Counted from the stretch's first letter, positions 43,389-54,367 are shown. The stretch: 64,000 bases of DNA from Tabrizicola aquatica (GCF_002900975.1 NZ_PJON01000001.1:744001-808000); one strand, 5' to 3'. A program made the numbers and translations. The notes: a model not told the origin generated them from the letters alone.

Positions 43389-43529
43389 GCGCCAGTCGCT
43401 GCAGGCGGGCCTGAAGGCAGGCGGCAGGGTCTGGCCCGTCTCGACCCGGCCCTGCCTTTTGCGGGCAGACGTGCCGGCAATCCTGGACCAAAGACGCAGG
43501 GCGCGCATCGATTTCGACATCGGTTGAAG

Positions 43530-43567
43530 CCGGGGTACAATTTTTCTGCGAAAAATTGTCGCCCCGG
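43530..43567. repeat. GC/AT two-tier hairpin, family C, second intergenic copy
   Basis: Outer stem CCGGGG / CCCCGG, inner stem CAATTTTTC / GAAAAATTG, loop TGC. Same plan as 21536-21573 with compensating base changes. Located 70 bp upstream of purL. Confidence 0.65.
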
Positions 43568-43637
43568 TCGGATGCGGTGGTTTGCCCTTCGCCCGGTGAT
43601 CGCTTATGAGGCGGGCCATGCTGCCAGAGGGGATGCC

Positions 43638-45799
<2,162 letters not shown>

Positions 45800-45800
<1 letters not shown>

Positions 45801-46297
45801 TGCTGCGGCGGGCCACGGCGGGGGACATTCCCTTTATCCGTGGCCTGACCACTCGGGCGGACTATGCGCCCTTCATCGGCGATGCGGATGAGGCGCAGCT
45901 TCTGGCCTGGATCGCGAGTCCCGCCTCGGACCTGGTGATCTGGGAGTCAGGCCCGGCCCGGGGCTTTGCGATCTTTCATGGCCTCGACAGCCCCGGAGGC
46001 GTGGTGGAGTTGTTCCGTCTGGCGCTGGACCCTGCGGGCGGCGGGCACGGCCGGGCCTTCTTTGCCGCCCTGGTTGACCACGCCTTTCGCGACCTGAACG
46101 CCGCGCGGCTGTGGCTGGACGCCAGCGCCGAGAATCCCCGGGCGGTCAAGACCTATGTCGCCGCGGGCTTCCGGCTGGAGGGCACCTTGCGCGGCCATTG
46201 GTTCCGCCCCGTTCTGGGGCGCGTCGTCGATCTGCACATCCTTGGGCTGATGCGGGCCGATTGGGAGGCTCTTGAACCGGGACGGGCCGAAGCCTAG
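45800..46297 (+). CDS. GNAT-family N-acetyltransferase
   Basis: A 165-residue acetyltransferase of the RimI/RimJ type. The acetyl-CoA loop region is LDPAGGGHGRAFFAALVDHA (R/Q-x-x-G-x-G/A variant). Strand/helix 5 is RLWLDASAENPRAVKTYVAA and ends GFRLEGTLRGHWF, as in protein or small-molecule N-acetyltransferases. Substrate unknown. Coupled to purL by a TGATG junction; bolA follows 30 bp later. Confidence 0.85.
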
Positions 46298-46327
46298 GGT
46301 TGAGGGGAGAAGAAGGAGACCTCGGCC

Positions 46328-46564
46328 ATGCCCATCGACGCCCGCGACATCGAAGCCCTGATCCGGGAAAGCTTCCCGAATGCAAAGATCAGCGTGCAGG
46401 GCGATGACGGCGCGCATTTCGCGGCCGAGGTGATCGACGAGTCCTTCCGGGGCCTGAACCGCGTCCAGCAGCAGCGCGCGGTTTATGCGGCGCTGAAGGG
46501 CCGGATGGACGGACCCAACGGCGCACTCCACGCGCTGGCCCTGACGACAAAGGCACCCGACTGA
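46328..46564 (+). CDS. bolA: BolA-family protein
   Basis: A 78-residue BolA/IbaG-like protein. It has IEALIRESFPNAKISVQGDD, the conserved DGAHFAAEVIDESFRG loop with the cluster-ligand His, and RVQQQRAVYAALKGRM before the final HALALTTKAP. BolA proteins bind a 2Fe-2S cluster jointly with a monothiol glutaredoxin. grxD lies about 870 bp downstream in the same direction, so the pair is probably an iron-sulfur trafficking or iron-sensing unit. Confidence 0.93.
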   Translation: MPIDARDIEALIRESFPNAKISVQGDDGAHFAAEVIDESFRGLNRVQQQRAVYAALKGRMDGPNGALHALALTTKAPD

Positions 46565-46578
46565 CCGGAGGAGCGGCA

Positions 46579-46890
46579 ATGGCGGCAGACAAGGCACGAC
46601 AGGAACGGCTTGGTGTAACGGTTCTGGCGGTCGGCGCGCTGTTTCTTGCCGCGATGGGGTGGATCGAGCGTCCCGAACCGGGCGAGATCGCCGAGCAGTT
46701 GCCGGGCTGGTACATGGGCTTCAAGGCGGTGCTGCATGGCGGGATGCTGGTGCTGCTGCTGGTGGGCCTTGCCCGCCTGCGCGCCATGACGGAGACGACC
46801 CCTGCCCTGCGCGCGCCGCTGACATTGCTGATCCTTGCGGGCGTGGTTGGGGCCGCCTATGTGCTGGGGCAGGATTTGGGGATGCTATAA
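46579..46890 (+). CDS. small membrane protein, unknown function
   Basis: A 103-residue protein with three hydrophobic helices (VTVLAVGALFLAAMGW, AVLHGGMLVLLLVGLARL, LTLLILAGVVGAAYVLG). GGAG ribosome site 8 nt before ATG 46579. Placed between bolA and the next small gene with 14 bp and 4 bp gaps, so part of the purL-bolA-grxD transcript. No known family function. Confidence 0.7.
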   Translation: MAADKARQERLGVTVLAVGALFLAAMGWIERPEPGEIAEQLPGWYMGFKAVLHGGMLVLLLVGLARLRAMTETTPALRAPLTLLILAGVVGAAYVLGQDLGML

Positions 46891-46894
46891 GCGG

Positions 46895-47119
46895 ATGGCG
46901 ACGGGAAGCGGTCTTGGCACATTGATTCCGGTGGCGATGACGCTGGTCGGCGTGGTGACCATGCTGCGCAGCCGCAAGCAGCGCAGGTCCGGGGCCGCGC
47001 CAAGGGACGAGGACTTTGAGCGACGTCAGGCTGCAACGCTTGAGACCGAACGCCGGATGGCGGCCTATCTGGCCGGGCGCAGTTCGCCCGCCGCAGCGGA
47101 TGAGGACCCGCGTCCGTGA
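46895..47119 (+). CDS. small single-pass membrane protein, unknown function
   Basis: A 74-residue protein with one N-terminal helix (GTLIPVAMTLVGVVTML), a basic stretch (RSRKQRR), and a polar C-terminus. Start ATG 46895, only 4 bp after the preceding stop. Its stop overlaps a GTG start (GTGA at 47116), which implies that something is translated from 47116. Confidence 0.6.
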   Translation: MATGSGLGTLIPVAMTLVGVVTMLRSRKQRRSGAAPRDEDFERRQAATLETERRMAAYLAGRSSPAAADEDPRP

Positions 47120-47430
47120 GCCGGGACAAGGATGCGCTGCAGGACAAGTCCGTGTCGGCTGTCGTGCAGTCCTTGATGCAGACTGGTGCCGTGCAGTTGG
47201 GCGTGCCGACCTGGGCTTTCGCCGACCCGGCGCGACACCGGGAAGTGAAAGCGGAGGCCGAGCAACTGGCGCGCGACCATGCGGCGCGGCAATCCGGCAT
47301 CGGGCGCTATATGGACAGTCGCGATGCGGCAGGCGATGATGCGATGAATGAGTGGGTCCTTGCCCGGGATCCGTTGGACGTTGACCCGGTAGCCCTGATG
47401 GGCGCGGCCGGGAGTGAAAAGGAGACGACG
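47116..47430 (+). other. in-frame 105-codon segment joined to the grxD N-terminus
   Basis: From GTG 47116, coupled to the preceding gene by GTGA, an open frame of 105 codons runs without a stop straight into grxD. The peptide is hydrophilic, helical and acidic/basic mixed (HREVKAEAEQLARDHAARQS), unlike any glutaredoxin extension I know. Either grxD is made as a 224-residue fusion, or a separate small protein has lost its stop (a TGA exists in the +1 frame near 47413), or both products are made. A strong internal ribosome site before 47431 supports the short form as well. Confidence 0.5.
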
Positions 47431-47790
47431 ATGAGCGCCGAGGACATGATCCGCGAGACGATCAGCAAGAATGACGTGGTGCTGTTCATGAAGGGCACCA
47501 AGATGATGCCACAGTGCGGGTTCTCGTCCCGCGTGGCGGGGGTGCTGAACTTCATGGGCGTGGAATTCGCCGACGTGAACGTGCTGGCCGATGCCGAGAT
47601 CCGGCAGGGGATCAAGGATTTCAGCGACTGGCCGACGATCCCGCAGCTGTATGTGAAGGGCGAGTTCGTGGGCGGCTGCGACATCGTCACCGAGATGACC
47701 CTCTCGGGCGAGCTGGACCAGCTGCTGGAGACCAAGGGCGTGGCCTTCGACAAGGCTGCGGCGGACAAGATCCGCGAAGCGAACGCCTGA
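47431..47790 (+). CDS. grxD: monothiol glutaredoxin, Grx4/GrxD family
   Basis: A 119-residue monothiol glutaredoxin that carries 2Fe-2S clusters with glutathione. The CGFS active site (PQCGFSSRV, Cys29) is preceded by the KGTKMMP segment. WPTIPQLYVKGEFVGGCDI is the glutathione-binding cis-Pro region. Start ATG 47431 has AAGGAG 6 nt upstream. A longer in-frame version beginning at GTG 47116 is possible. BolA upstream is its usual partner. A terminator lies about 100 bp downstream. Confidence 0.93.
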   Translation: MSAEDMIRETISKNDVVLFMKGTKMMPQCGFSSRVAGVLNFMGVEFADVNVLADAEIRQGIKDFSDWPTIPQLYVKGEFVGGCDIVTEMTLSGELDQLLETKGVAFDKAAADKIREANA

Positions 47791-47796
47791 GGCGCT

Positions 47797-47865
47797 GCCT
47801 CCTCGTGCGACTGCGTCTTCTCGTCGGGCGGGCCCCGGCGAGGAGTGACGCAGTCATCGACGAGC
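47797..47865. repeat. dispersed stem-loop repeat, family B, copy 2 (diverged)
   Basis: Starts GCCTCCTCGTGCGACTGCGT like the other copies. Here GACTGCGTC pairs with GACGCAGTC, and the right end retains CATCGACGAGC. Positioned just after grxD. Confidence 0.65.
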
Positions 47866-47891
47866 TGTGAAAAGACCCATCACGTCGGTTT

Positions 47892-47915
47892 CGGCTCCGC
47901 TTCGGCGGGGCTTTT
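47892..47915 (+). terminator. intrinsic terminator downstream of grxD
   Basis: GGCTCCGC-TTCG-GCGGGGC followed by TTTTT. Imperfect stem with one wobble. The mliC stop is close by on the other strand. Confidence 0.65.
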
Positions 47916-47937
47916 TCGTTTCGTGCTTGGGGCAGGA

Positions 47938-48258
47938 TCAGGTCTGGGCGGCCGTGCAGTTGAGGATGGGGTCCTCGCCCTCGGGCGTTTTCCAGTACAG
48001 CGTTGCCGTGTCGCCCTTGGTCCACCAGACGTAGTTCGACCCGTCCGAGGGCCAGCCGTACCGCGCGCCCGAGGCGGCGGGTTCGCCAAGCAGGGTGATC
48101 TGGTGGCCGTCAACATGGATCACGACCAGGCTGCCCTCGGCCGTGGTGACATAGGTCGCCGGAACCTGGACGTCGCGGTCGCAGGTGTAGGTCTGGCCCG
48201 AGAAATCCTGCGCGGCCGCGACCGAGGGCAGAAGCGCCAGCAGCCAGAGCGCCCTCAT
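47938..48258 (-). CDS. MliC-like secreted protein
   Basis: A 106-residue exported protein: signal peptide WLLALLPSVAAAQ, then a small beta-barrel-like domain beginning TYTCDRDVQVPATYV and ending with a second cysteine (LNCTAAQT). The pattern YxCd...vtt..g..l....g....L....aaSGaRY matches the lysozyme-inhibitor MliC/PliC fold, including SGARYGW where MliC has the inhibitory SGxxY loop. It would protect the cell from host or protist lysozyme. ATG 48258 overlaps the zapA stop (ATGA). Confidence 0.85.
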   Translation of the reverse strand: MRALWLLALLPSVAAAQDFSGQTYTCDRDVQVPATYVTTAEGSLVVIHVDGHQITLLGEPAASGARYGWPSDGSNYVWWTKGDTATLYWKTPEGEDPILNCTAAQT

Positions 48259-48620
48259 GCCTTGAGTTGTTCTTCGACGCGGGCGGCCATCGCCTCGGCC
48301 CGGGCGGCGATCTCGGCCAGGGTCTCGGTCACCTGGGGCGGGATCACGGCCACGTCGCGGGTGGCCACGGGGCGGGCCTCCAACTCGGCCAAGCGGGCGC
48401 GCAGGGTGCGGATCTCGTCCTCGACCGCGGCGGTCTTGTCCGCCAGCATCAGGCCCGCCATCAGCAGCATCCGCGCTTCGGGCAGGCGGCCAAGCTGGGC
48501 GACAAGCGGGGTGGCTTCGGCATCCAGCATCCCCGCGGCCGAGCGCAGGAAGTGTTCTTCCCCCGGCTGGCACGAGACGGTGAAGGGGCGGCCGCCGATG
48601 GTGACTTCAAGCTCGGGCAT
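48255..48620 (-). CDS. zapA: cell division protein ZapA
   Basis: A 121-residue ZapA. The N-terminal domain VTIGGRPFTVSCQPGEEHFL (residues 6-25) is the family signature; the C-terminal half is a dimerising/tetramerising coiled coil (AVEDEIRTLRARLAELEARP). ZapA bundles FtsZ filaments. It follows the coiled-coil gene at 48624 with 3 bp between. No 6S RNA is seen downstream, where many alphaproteobacteria carry it; mliC is there instead. Confidence 0.9.
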   Translation of the reverse strand: MPELEVTIGGRPFTVSCQPGEEHFLRSAAGMLDAEATPLVAQLGRLPEARMLLMAGLMLADKTAAVEDEIRTLRARLAELEARPVATRDVAVIPPQVTETLAEIAARAEAMAARVEEQLKA

Positions 48621-48623
48621 GGG

Positions 48624-49145
48624 TCAGGCCTCTGTCAGGTGGGGCTCGAGCGCGGCGAGGATCTCGTCCATCTCGGCCATTTCGGTCAGGCGCAGGGCGC
48701 GCAGGGCGTCAAGTTCGGCAGCCATGGCCTTGTTGATCAGCTGGGGTTCGGTGACGCCGGCGGCCTGGGCGGCGCGCAGGGCGGCCAGTTGGTCGCGCAG
48801 CGCGGCATTGGTGCGGCGCATCCGCTGCAACTCCAGCCCCTGGACGTCAAGCTGTTGGGTCAGCCGGTCGATCTTGTCCTGCTGGTCGCCCTTCGACTCA
48901 CGCTCCTTCACGCTGCGCAGGCGTTCCTGCAGCTGGGCGGTCAGGGATTTCTCTTCCTCAAGCTGGGCGCGCAGGGTGGCATCGGCGGCGGGGGCCGGTG
49001 CGGGTGCTGGGGCCGGTGCGGGTGCTGGGGCAGGCGTCGCGGCCACGGGTGCCGGGCGCGGCGCGGTGGCCATGCGGTCCACACCCTTGGCGATCCGTTC
49101 CAGCGCGGCCGTGATCCGCTGTTCTAGCTGCGAGATTTCCTGCAT
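48624..49145 (-). CDS. coiled-coil protein with Pro-Ala linker, upstream of zapA
   Basis: A 173-residue cytoplasmic protein. A short N-terminal helix ([20 protein letters not shown]) is followed by a Pro-Ala repeat of about 18 residues and a long coiled coil (about 60-140: [38 protein letters not shown]). It ends in an acidic segment ([15 protein letters not shown]). Tight linkage to zapA (3 bp) suggests a role with the Z-ring, perhaps ZapB-like, but no direct family evidence. Confidence 0.75.
   Translation of the reverse strand: MQEISQLEQRITAALERIAKGVDRMATAPRPAPVAATPAPAPAPAPAPAPAPAADATLRAQLEEEKSLTAQLQERLRSVKERESKGDQQDKIDRLTQQLDVQGLELQRMRRTNAALRDQLAALRAAQAAGVTEPQLINKAMAAELDALRALRLTEMAEMDEILAALEPHLTEA
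48991..49030. repeat. 18-bp tandem repeat encoding Pro-Ala
   Basis: GGGGCCGGTGCGGGTGCT twice in a row, plus a partial third unit, inside the coiled-coil gene. Unit changes alter linker length by six residues without frameshift. Confidence 0.85.
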
Positions 49146-49307
49146 CGCCACCCCTTCTGCACGTCCTGGACCCTGGCCCCCCGGATTTTCGGGATCAAGC
49201 CTGCCTGCCGCCAGTGTCCGAATCGGGTCCGGCGGGTCAAGGGCGATCTTAGCGTGAAACCCGGCAAAGGCGACGGGCCTTTCTTCCCAATGCCTTGGGG
49301 TCCAAGC

Positions 49308-49335
49308 TTGATCTTGCCGGGTGCCACCGTTAGGA
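49308..49335 (+). promoter_or_regulatory. promoter candidate of tktA
   Basis: TTGATC (49308-49313), 16 bp, TTAGGA (49330-49335), 45 bp before the GTG start. A TTAGCG half-site similar to the gap operators lies upstream at 49249-49254. Confidence 0.35.
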
Positions 49336-49379
49336 CGCTTGGCCAAAGCCCCTGCCCCTTTGTCGAAGGAAGCCGCCCC

Positions 49380-51395
49380 GTGGACATCCAGACCCTCCGC
49401 CAGACGCACCCCGACCACTGGATGCGCGCGACCGCGATCCGCGCCCTGACGCTGGACGCGGTGGCGGCTGCCAATTCGGGCCATTCGGGGATGCCGATGG
49501 GCATGGCCGATGTGGCGACGGTGCTGTTCGAAAAGCACCTGAAGTTCGACCCGAAGGCCCCGCGCTGGGCGGACCGCGACCGGTTCATCCTGTCGGCGGG
49601 CCACGGCTCGATGCTGATCTATTCGCTGCTGTACCTGACCGGCTATGCCGACATGACGCTGGAGCAGATCAAGAACTTCCGCCAGTGGGGCGCGATCACG
49701 GCGGGCCACCCGGAATACGGCCATGTCGCGGGGGTCGAGACGACGACCGGGCCGCTGGGCCAGGGCATTTCGAACGCCGTGGGCTTCGCGATGGCCGAGG
49801 AATCCCTGCGCGCCCGCTGGGGGGCCAAGGTCCAGGACCATTACACCTGGGTCATCGCGGGCGATGGCTGCCTGATGGAGGGCGTCAGCCAGGAGGCCAT
49901 CGGTCTGGCGGGCAAGCAGCAACTGTCGCGGCTGATCGTCCTTTGGGACAACAACGGCATCACCATCGACGGCAAGGTGTCGATTGCCGACGTGACCGAC
50001 CAGAAGGCGCGTTTCGCCGCCTCGGGCTGGGATGTGTTCGAATGCGACGGGCATGATCCGGCGGACATCGACCGGGCGCTGACGGCCGCCAAGGCCAGCC
50101 CCCGCCCCGCGATGGTCGCCTGCAAGACGCATATCGCCATCGGCCACGCGGCGCAGGATACGTCGAAGGGCCACGGTGCCTTGACCGACAAGGCGCAGTT
50201 GCAGGCGGCCAAGGACGGTTACGGCTGGAAGGGCGGGCCGTTCGAAGTGCCCGCCGACATCAAGCAGTGGTGGGAATCGCTGGGGGCCAAGGGCGCCAAG
50301 GCCCGCACCGAGTGGGAGGCGCGGCTGGCCGCCCTGTCCCCCGCCAAGCAGGCCGAGTTCGCCCGCATCTTCGCGCTGGAGGCCCCGGCCAAGCTGGCCT
50401 CGATCATCCGTGGCGTGAAGAAGCAGGCGGTTGCGGACCTGCCGAAGCTGGCCACCCGCGCCTCATCCGAAAAGGTGCTGGCGGCGGTGAACCCGGTTCT
50501 GCCCGAGACCATCGGCGGCTCGGCCGATCTGACCGGGTCGAACAACACCAAGACGGCCGATCTGGGCGTCTTTACCCCCGAAGATCGCAAGGGCCGTTAC
50601 GTCTATTTCGGCATCCGTGAGCATGGCATGGCCGCCGCGATGAACGGTATGGCGCTGCATGGCGGCGTCCGGCCCTATGGCGGCACCTTCATGTGCTTCA
50701 CCGACTATGCCCGGCCTTCCATGCGCCTGTCGGCGCTGATGGGGATTCCGGTGGTCTATGTGATGACGCATGACTCCATCGGTCTTGGCGAGGACGGGCC
50801 GACCCACCAGCCGGTCGAGCATCTGGCGATCAGCCGCGCCACGCCGAACACGCTGGTCATCCGCCCCGCAGACCTGGTCGAAGTGGCGGAAGCCTGGGAA
50901 ATCGCCCTGACCGAAAAGACCCGGCCCACGGTGCTGGCGCTGTCGCGGCAGAACCTGCCCGCCGTGCGCAAGACCCATACCAACACCAACATGGTCGCCA
51001 AGGGCGCTTACGTGCTGGCTGAAGCGACGGGCAAGCGTCAGGTGATCCTGATGGCCACGGGGTCCGAGGTGGAAATCGCGCTGAAGGCCCGCGATGCGCT
51101 GGAGGCCGAAGGCATCGGCACCCGCGTCGTCTCCATGCCCTCGATGGAGCTCTTCGCCGCGCAGGACGAGGCTTACCGCCGCAAGGTTCTGCCGCCCGGC
51201 CCGGTCCGGGTGGCGGTGGAAGCGGGGGTCCGCATGGGCTGGGACCGCTGGCTTCTGGGCGAGCGGGGGCGTGAGGGCAAGGCAGGCTTTGTCGGCATGT
51301 CCTCGTTCGGTGCCTCGGCCCCGATGGAACGGCTTTATGCCGAGTTCGGCATCACCGCCGAGGCGACCGTCGCGGCAGCCAAGGCGCTGCTCTGA
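49380..51395 (+). CDS. tktA: transketolase
   Basis: A 671-residue thiamine-diphosphate enzyme of the pentose phosphate/Calvin pathways. Domains: the N-terminal TPP domain with [30 protein letters not shown] and [16 protein letters not shown] (TPP/Mg site); then the pyrimidine domain with [14 protein letters not shown] (catalytic Glu), [16 protein letters not shown]; and a C-terminal domain. Start is GTG 49380 ([20 protein letters not shown]) with AAGGAAG upstream; no ATG fits. Divergent from the coiled-coil/zapA genes. Confidence 0.96.
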   Translation: MDIQTLRQTHPDHWMRATAIRALTLDAVAAANSGHSGMPMGMADVATVLFEKHLKFDPKAPRWADRDRFILSAGHGSMLIYSLLYLTGYADMTLEQIKNFRQWGAITAGHPEYGHVAGVETTTGPLGQGISNAVGFAMAEESLRARWGAKVQDHYTWVIAGDGCLMEGVSQEAIGLAGKQQLSRLIVLWDNNGITIDGKVSIADVTDQKARFAASGWDVFECDGHDPADIDRALTAAKASPRPAMVACKTHIAIGHAAQDTSKGHGALTDKAQLQAAKDGYGWKGGPFEVPADIKQWWESLGAKGAKARTEWEARLAALSPAKQAEFARIFALEAPAKLASIIRGVKKQAVADLPKLATRASSEKVLAAVNPVLPETIGGSADLTGSNNTKTADLGVFTPEDRKGRYVYFGIREHGMAAAMNGMALHGGVRPYGGTFMCFTDYARPSMRLSALMGIPVVYVMTHDSIGLGEDGPTHQPVEHLAISRATPNTLVIRPADLVEVAEAWEIALTEKTRPTVLALSRQNLPAVRKTHTNTNMVAKGAYVLAEATGKRQVILMATGSEVEIALKARDALEAEGIGTRVVSMPSMELFAAQDEAYRRKVLPPGPVRVAVEAGVRMGWDRWLLGERGREGKAGFVGMSSFGASAPMERLYAEFGITAEATVAAAKALL

Positions 51396-51415
51396 GCCTT
51401 GGCGTCAATTGAGCA

Positions 51416-51441
51416 GGCGGCGGTCCTCGGGCCGCCGCTTT
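51416..51441 (+). terminator. hairpin after tktA
   Basis: GCGGCGG pairs with CCGCCGC around an eight-base loop, then TTTGC. Short T-run, 21 bp after the stop. Confidence 0.6.
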
Positions 51442-51522
51442 GCATTTGGCGCTGGCCCCGTGCCTGAGAGCCGTGCCCGGTTGGGCTTTTCATTTGCCGG
51501 CGGTCAGGTCAGGTTCGCCTGA

Positions 51523-52650
51523 ATGGATGAGCGGCGGAAGATGGACTGGCGGGGATTCGGCCCGGCGATGACGGGCCCCAAGACGGTGGACCTGGTCCGG
51601 GCAAGCCTTGGGGCGGCGCTGGGGCTGGTTCTGGCAGGGCTGGCCTTGCAGGGGCTGGGGCTGGGCTGGCTGATTGCGCCGCTGGGCGCCTCGGCCGTGC
51701 TGATCTATGCCGTGCCGAACAGCCCGCTGGCGCAGCCCTGGTCGGTGATCGCGGGCAATACGCTGTCGGCGCTGGTCGCGCTGGCGCTGCTGGCCGCCCT
51801 GCCCCAAGGCCCCTGGGTCGCGCCGCTGGCGGTGGGCCTGGCGATCATCACCATGCTGGCCGGACGCGCCCTGCATCCGCCGGGTGGCGCGGTGGCCTTT
51901 CTGGTCGAGATGAACGGCTCGCTTGACTGGCACCTGACGCTTGTCCCCGTCATGGCCGGATCGGCGCTGCTGGTGGGCGTCGGCATGGTGTGGAACCGGG
52001 CGGTGGGTCGGGTCTATCCGTTCCGCCAGCCCGCGCAGCCCGGGGCGCATGGCACGCAGGACCCGACGCCCGAAGCGCGGATCGGACTTGATCCGGCAGA
52101 ACTGGCCGCGATCCTGAACGAGTATCGGCAGTCCGCCAACCTGGGCGTGGCCGACCTTGCGCGTCTGGTGGGTGCGGCGGAACAGGCGGCGGCCGCGCGG
52201 CGGATGGAGGGGTTCACCGCGGCCGACATCATGTCGCGCGACCTGGTGACGGTCGGGCCCGAGGCCCCGCTGGGCCAGGTCGCGGATATCTTCCGCAAGC
52301 GCGGCTTCACCTCTCTGCCGGTGGTCGAGGGCGAGCGGCTGCTGGGGGTGATCTTCCAGATCGACCTGATCCGCCGGGCGCGCGAGGATGCCTTTCGCCA
52401 GCACAAAAGCCTGATCTCGGCGCTGGCCCGGCTGATCGACACCCATCGGGCGCGACCGCCGCGGGCCAGCGAGATCATGACGACCGGCGTGCCGCAGGTG
52501 ACGCCGGCGACGCCCGTTGGCGCGCTGTTGCCGCTGCTGGCCGATGGCGGGGCCGAGGCCGTTCCGGTCGTCGAAGGCGCGGCGATCCTGGGCATCGTGA
52601 CACGGACGGACCTGGTCTCGGCCCTGGCGCAGCGGTTGGCGCTGGCCTAG
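51523..52650 (+). CDS. HPP-family membrane protein with two CBS domains
   Basis: A 375-residue protein. Residues 15-165 form the HPP domain: about four helices, the PLGASAVLIYAVP and RALHPPGGAVAFL motifs including the His-Pro-Pro. A pair of CBS domains follows at about 225-375 (TAADIMSRDLVTVGPEAPLG, LPVVEGERLLGVI, ASEIMTTGVPQVTPATPVGA). HPP proteins have been linked to nitrite transport in chloroplasts and cyanobacteria; CBS pairs sense adenine nucleotides. ATG 51523 (51541 also possible). Its stop overlaps the convergent acidic-protein gene. Confidence 0.85.
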   Translation: MDERRKMDWRGFGPAMTGPKTVDLVRASLGAALGLVLAGLALQGLGLGWLIAPLGASAVLIYAVPNSPLAQPWSVIAGNTLSALVALALLAALPQGPWVAPLAVGLAIITMLAGRALHPPGGAVAFLVEMNGSLDWHLTLVPVMAGSALLVGVGMVWNRAVGRVYPFRQPAQPGAHGTQDPTPEARIGLDPAELAAILNEYRQSANLGVADLARLVGAAEQAAAARRMEGFTAADIMSRDLVTVGPEAPLGQVADIFRKRGFTSLPVVEGERLLGVIFQIDLIRRAREDAFRQHKSLISALARLIDTHRARPPRASEIMTTGVPQVTPATPVGALLPLLADGGAEAVPVVEGAAILGIVTRTDLVSALAQRLALA

Positions 52651-53150
52651 CGCGCAGTTGCGCTGCGGGTGCCGTCGTCGTCCAGATGTTCGCGGTCGGG
52701 CATGCCGTCGTCGTTCAGGTCCGGGTTCTGCGGCCCGTCCCCGGCATTGATCGAACTTGAGGTCACGTCGCCTTCGGGTTCCGAGACCTCGGGCAGATCC
52801 TCGGACGGTTCTTCGTCCAGCGGCAGGACGCCACCGTCGGCCGAGGCGTCCCCGTCCGACAGGCGCGGGCCGTCGTCGTCCTGCGCATGGGGATAGGTCT
52901 GTTCTTCGCCCTGGTCGGTCAGCGTGGGGAATTCGCCCAGGTTGCCCTGGATCGAGGCTTCCTCGATCACCGGTTCGGCCTCTTCCTCGGGGTCGAGGGT
53001 GGGAAGCGGCACCTCTTGCAGCGCGATCAGCTCACGCGCCTGGGCGAGATAGGGCTTCGAGCCGCCATCCGGCCGGCCGGCGTCGCGCCAAAGCTGCTCG
53101 GCCTTCGCGCGGATGCGGGTTTCCCAGGCTTCGAAATCACTGCGGTCCAT
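52647..53150 (-). CDS. acidic protein with DUF2934-like N-terminus
   Basis: A 167-residue protein. The first 40 residues (WETRIRAKAEQLWRDAGRPD) resemble the short DUF2934 domain found in many alpha/beta-proteobacteria. The rest is strongly acidic and low complexity with Asp/Glu/Ser/Pro, ending in a calcium-loop-like DLNDDGMPD. Probably a disordered tail. The stop overlaps the HPP-CBS gene by 4 bp. Function unknown. Confidence 0.7.
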   Translation of the reverse strand: MDRSDFEAWETRIRAKAEQLWRDAGRPDGGSKPYLAQARELIALQEVPLPTLDPEEEAEPVIEEASIQGNLGEFPTLTDQGEEQTYPHAQDDDGPRLSDGDASADGGVLPLDEEPSEDLPEVSEPEGDVTSSSINAGDGPQNPDLNDDGMPDREHLDDDGTRSATAR

Positions 53151-53204
53151 GCTGGCCCCCTTTTCTGTCCCAAGCTAAACGCCGGGACCAGAGGCGGGGT
53201 TCCC

Positions 53205-54179
53205 TTAGTGGCCGGCAGCCTTCTTGCCAGTGGCGGCAGACCAGAGCGGGCCGATGACCCGGGTGGCGACCGGGATCAGCAGCACGCCCAGGATCAGGCC
53301 GAACACCCCATCCAGCGCGGCGGTCACCAGCCATTCGACGAACCCTTGTGCGACCGGCACGGCATGGGCCACAACCTCGGCCGCGTGGTGGATGGTCTGA
53401 TAGGGCCAGGCCCAAAGATGCGTGACCTCCAGACCGTGGATCACGATATTGCCGCCGACCCACAGCATCGCCGCGGTCCCGACGGTGGAGAGGACCGCCA
53501 TCAGCTTTGGCATCGCCAGCACCAGGCCCCGGCCAAGCGCCCTGCCCCCGCTGGTGCGGCCGGTGGCGGCCATGTGCAGGCCGACATCGTCCATCTTCAC
53601 GATCAGCGCGACCGCGCCGTAGACCAGGACGGTGATGAAGGTGCCGACCACCGCCAGGGTGATCGCCTGCATCCAGAAGCTGGGCGACTCGATGGTGGCC
53701 AGCGCGATGGTCATGATCTCGCCGGACAGGATGAAGTCGGTCTTGATCGCGCCGGCGACCTTTTCCTCTTCCAGGTGGGCGGGGTCCTTGGTGTCGAAAT
53801 CGGCTTCGACGGCGTGGTCGGCATGGGGGGCAAAGGCATGGACCAGCTTTTCCGCCCCTTCAAAGCAGAGATAGGCCCCGCCCAGCATCAAAAGCGGCGT
53901 GATCACCCAGGGCGCGAAATAGTCCAGCGCCAGAAGGCCGGGCAGCAGGATGATCAGCTTGTTCTTCAGCGATCCCAGCGCGATGCGCCAGATGATCGGC
54001 AACTCGCGGTCGGCCGAAAAGCCGTGGACATATTTCGGCGTGACGGCGGCATCGTCGATCACCACGCCCGCCGCCTTGGTCCCCGCCTTGGCCGCGGCCG
54101 CCGCGATGTCATCGACCGATGAGGCCGCCACCTTGGCGATGGCCGCCACGTCGTCGAGAAGCGCCAGAAGTCCGCTCAT
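53205..54179 (-). CDS. DUF808 (YedI-like) inner-membrane protein
   Basis: A 324-residue membrane protein. N-terminal MSGLLALLDDVAAIAKVAAS, SVDDIAAAAAKAGTKAAGVV, IDDAAVTPKYV is the hallmark of DUF808/YedI. Six or so membrane helices follow, with KTDFILSGEIMTIALATIES in the middle. Function unknown. It is divergent from gap1 (188 bp) and shares the gap containing CceR-like operators, so it may be co-regulated, though that is only position. Confidence 0.88.
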   Translation of the reverse strand: MSGLLALLDDVAAIAKVAASSVDDIAAAAAKAGTKAAGVVIDDAAVTPKYVHGFSADRELPIIWRIALGSLKNKLIILLPGLLALDYFAPWVITPLLMLGGAYLCFEGAEKLVHAFAPHADHAVEADFDTKDPAHLEEEKVAGAIKTDFILSGEIMTIALATIESPSFWMQAITLAVVGTFITVLVYGAVALIVKMDDVGLHMAATGRTSGGRALGRGLVLAMPKLMAVLSTVGTAAMLWVGGNIVIHGLEVTHLWAWPYQTIHHAAEVVAHAVPVAQGFVEWLVTAALDGVFGLILGVLLIPVATRVIGPLWSAATGKKAAGH

Positions 54180-54246
54180 GCCCCTGCTCCTGCTGTTGCC
54201 CGGAAGGTGTAGCGCGGATGGGGCGAGAAGGCAAAGCGCCGCGCAG

Positions 54247-54279
54247 GGTTAGCGCAAACAGGCGAAGATTGCGCTAACA
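54247..54279. promoter_or_regulatory. paired CceR/GntR-like LacI-type operators upstream of gap1
   Basis: GGTTAGCGCAAACA (54247-54260) and AGATTGCGCTAACA (54266-54279) match the palindrome TGTTAGCGCTAACA at 12 and 11 of 14 positions; centres are 19 bp apart. Their outer halves also form a perfect GTTAGCGCAA / TTGCGCTAAC inverted repeat. A similar site precedes gap2. From memory, CceR of Rhodobacter, a LacI-family regulator of central carbon metabolism, binds such sites. Confidence 0.6.
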
Positions 54280-54367
54280 TGCTGATTTAGCGTCGCTTTT
54301 CATCTTGCGTGACGGGCGGCAGCGGCTATTGCCGGATCAGATCGAACGGCAAGAGGGGAGTTCCGGC

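Noticed and set aside
47791-47937. 6S RNA downstream of zapA, a common alphaproteobacterial position
   Set aside because: The gap is only 147 bp, lies after mliC, and is filled by a family B repeat and a terminator; no 6S-like long hairpin with a central bubble.
49004-49036. Direct repeats considered as a CRISPR or VNTR array
   Set aside because: Only two adjacent 18-bp units within a coding Pro-Ala linker, no spacers and no cas genes.
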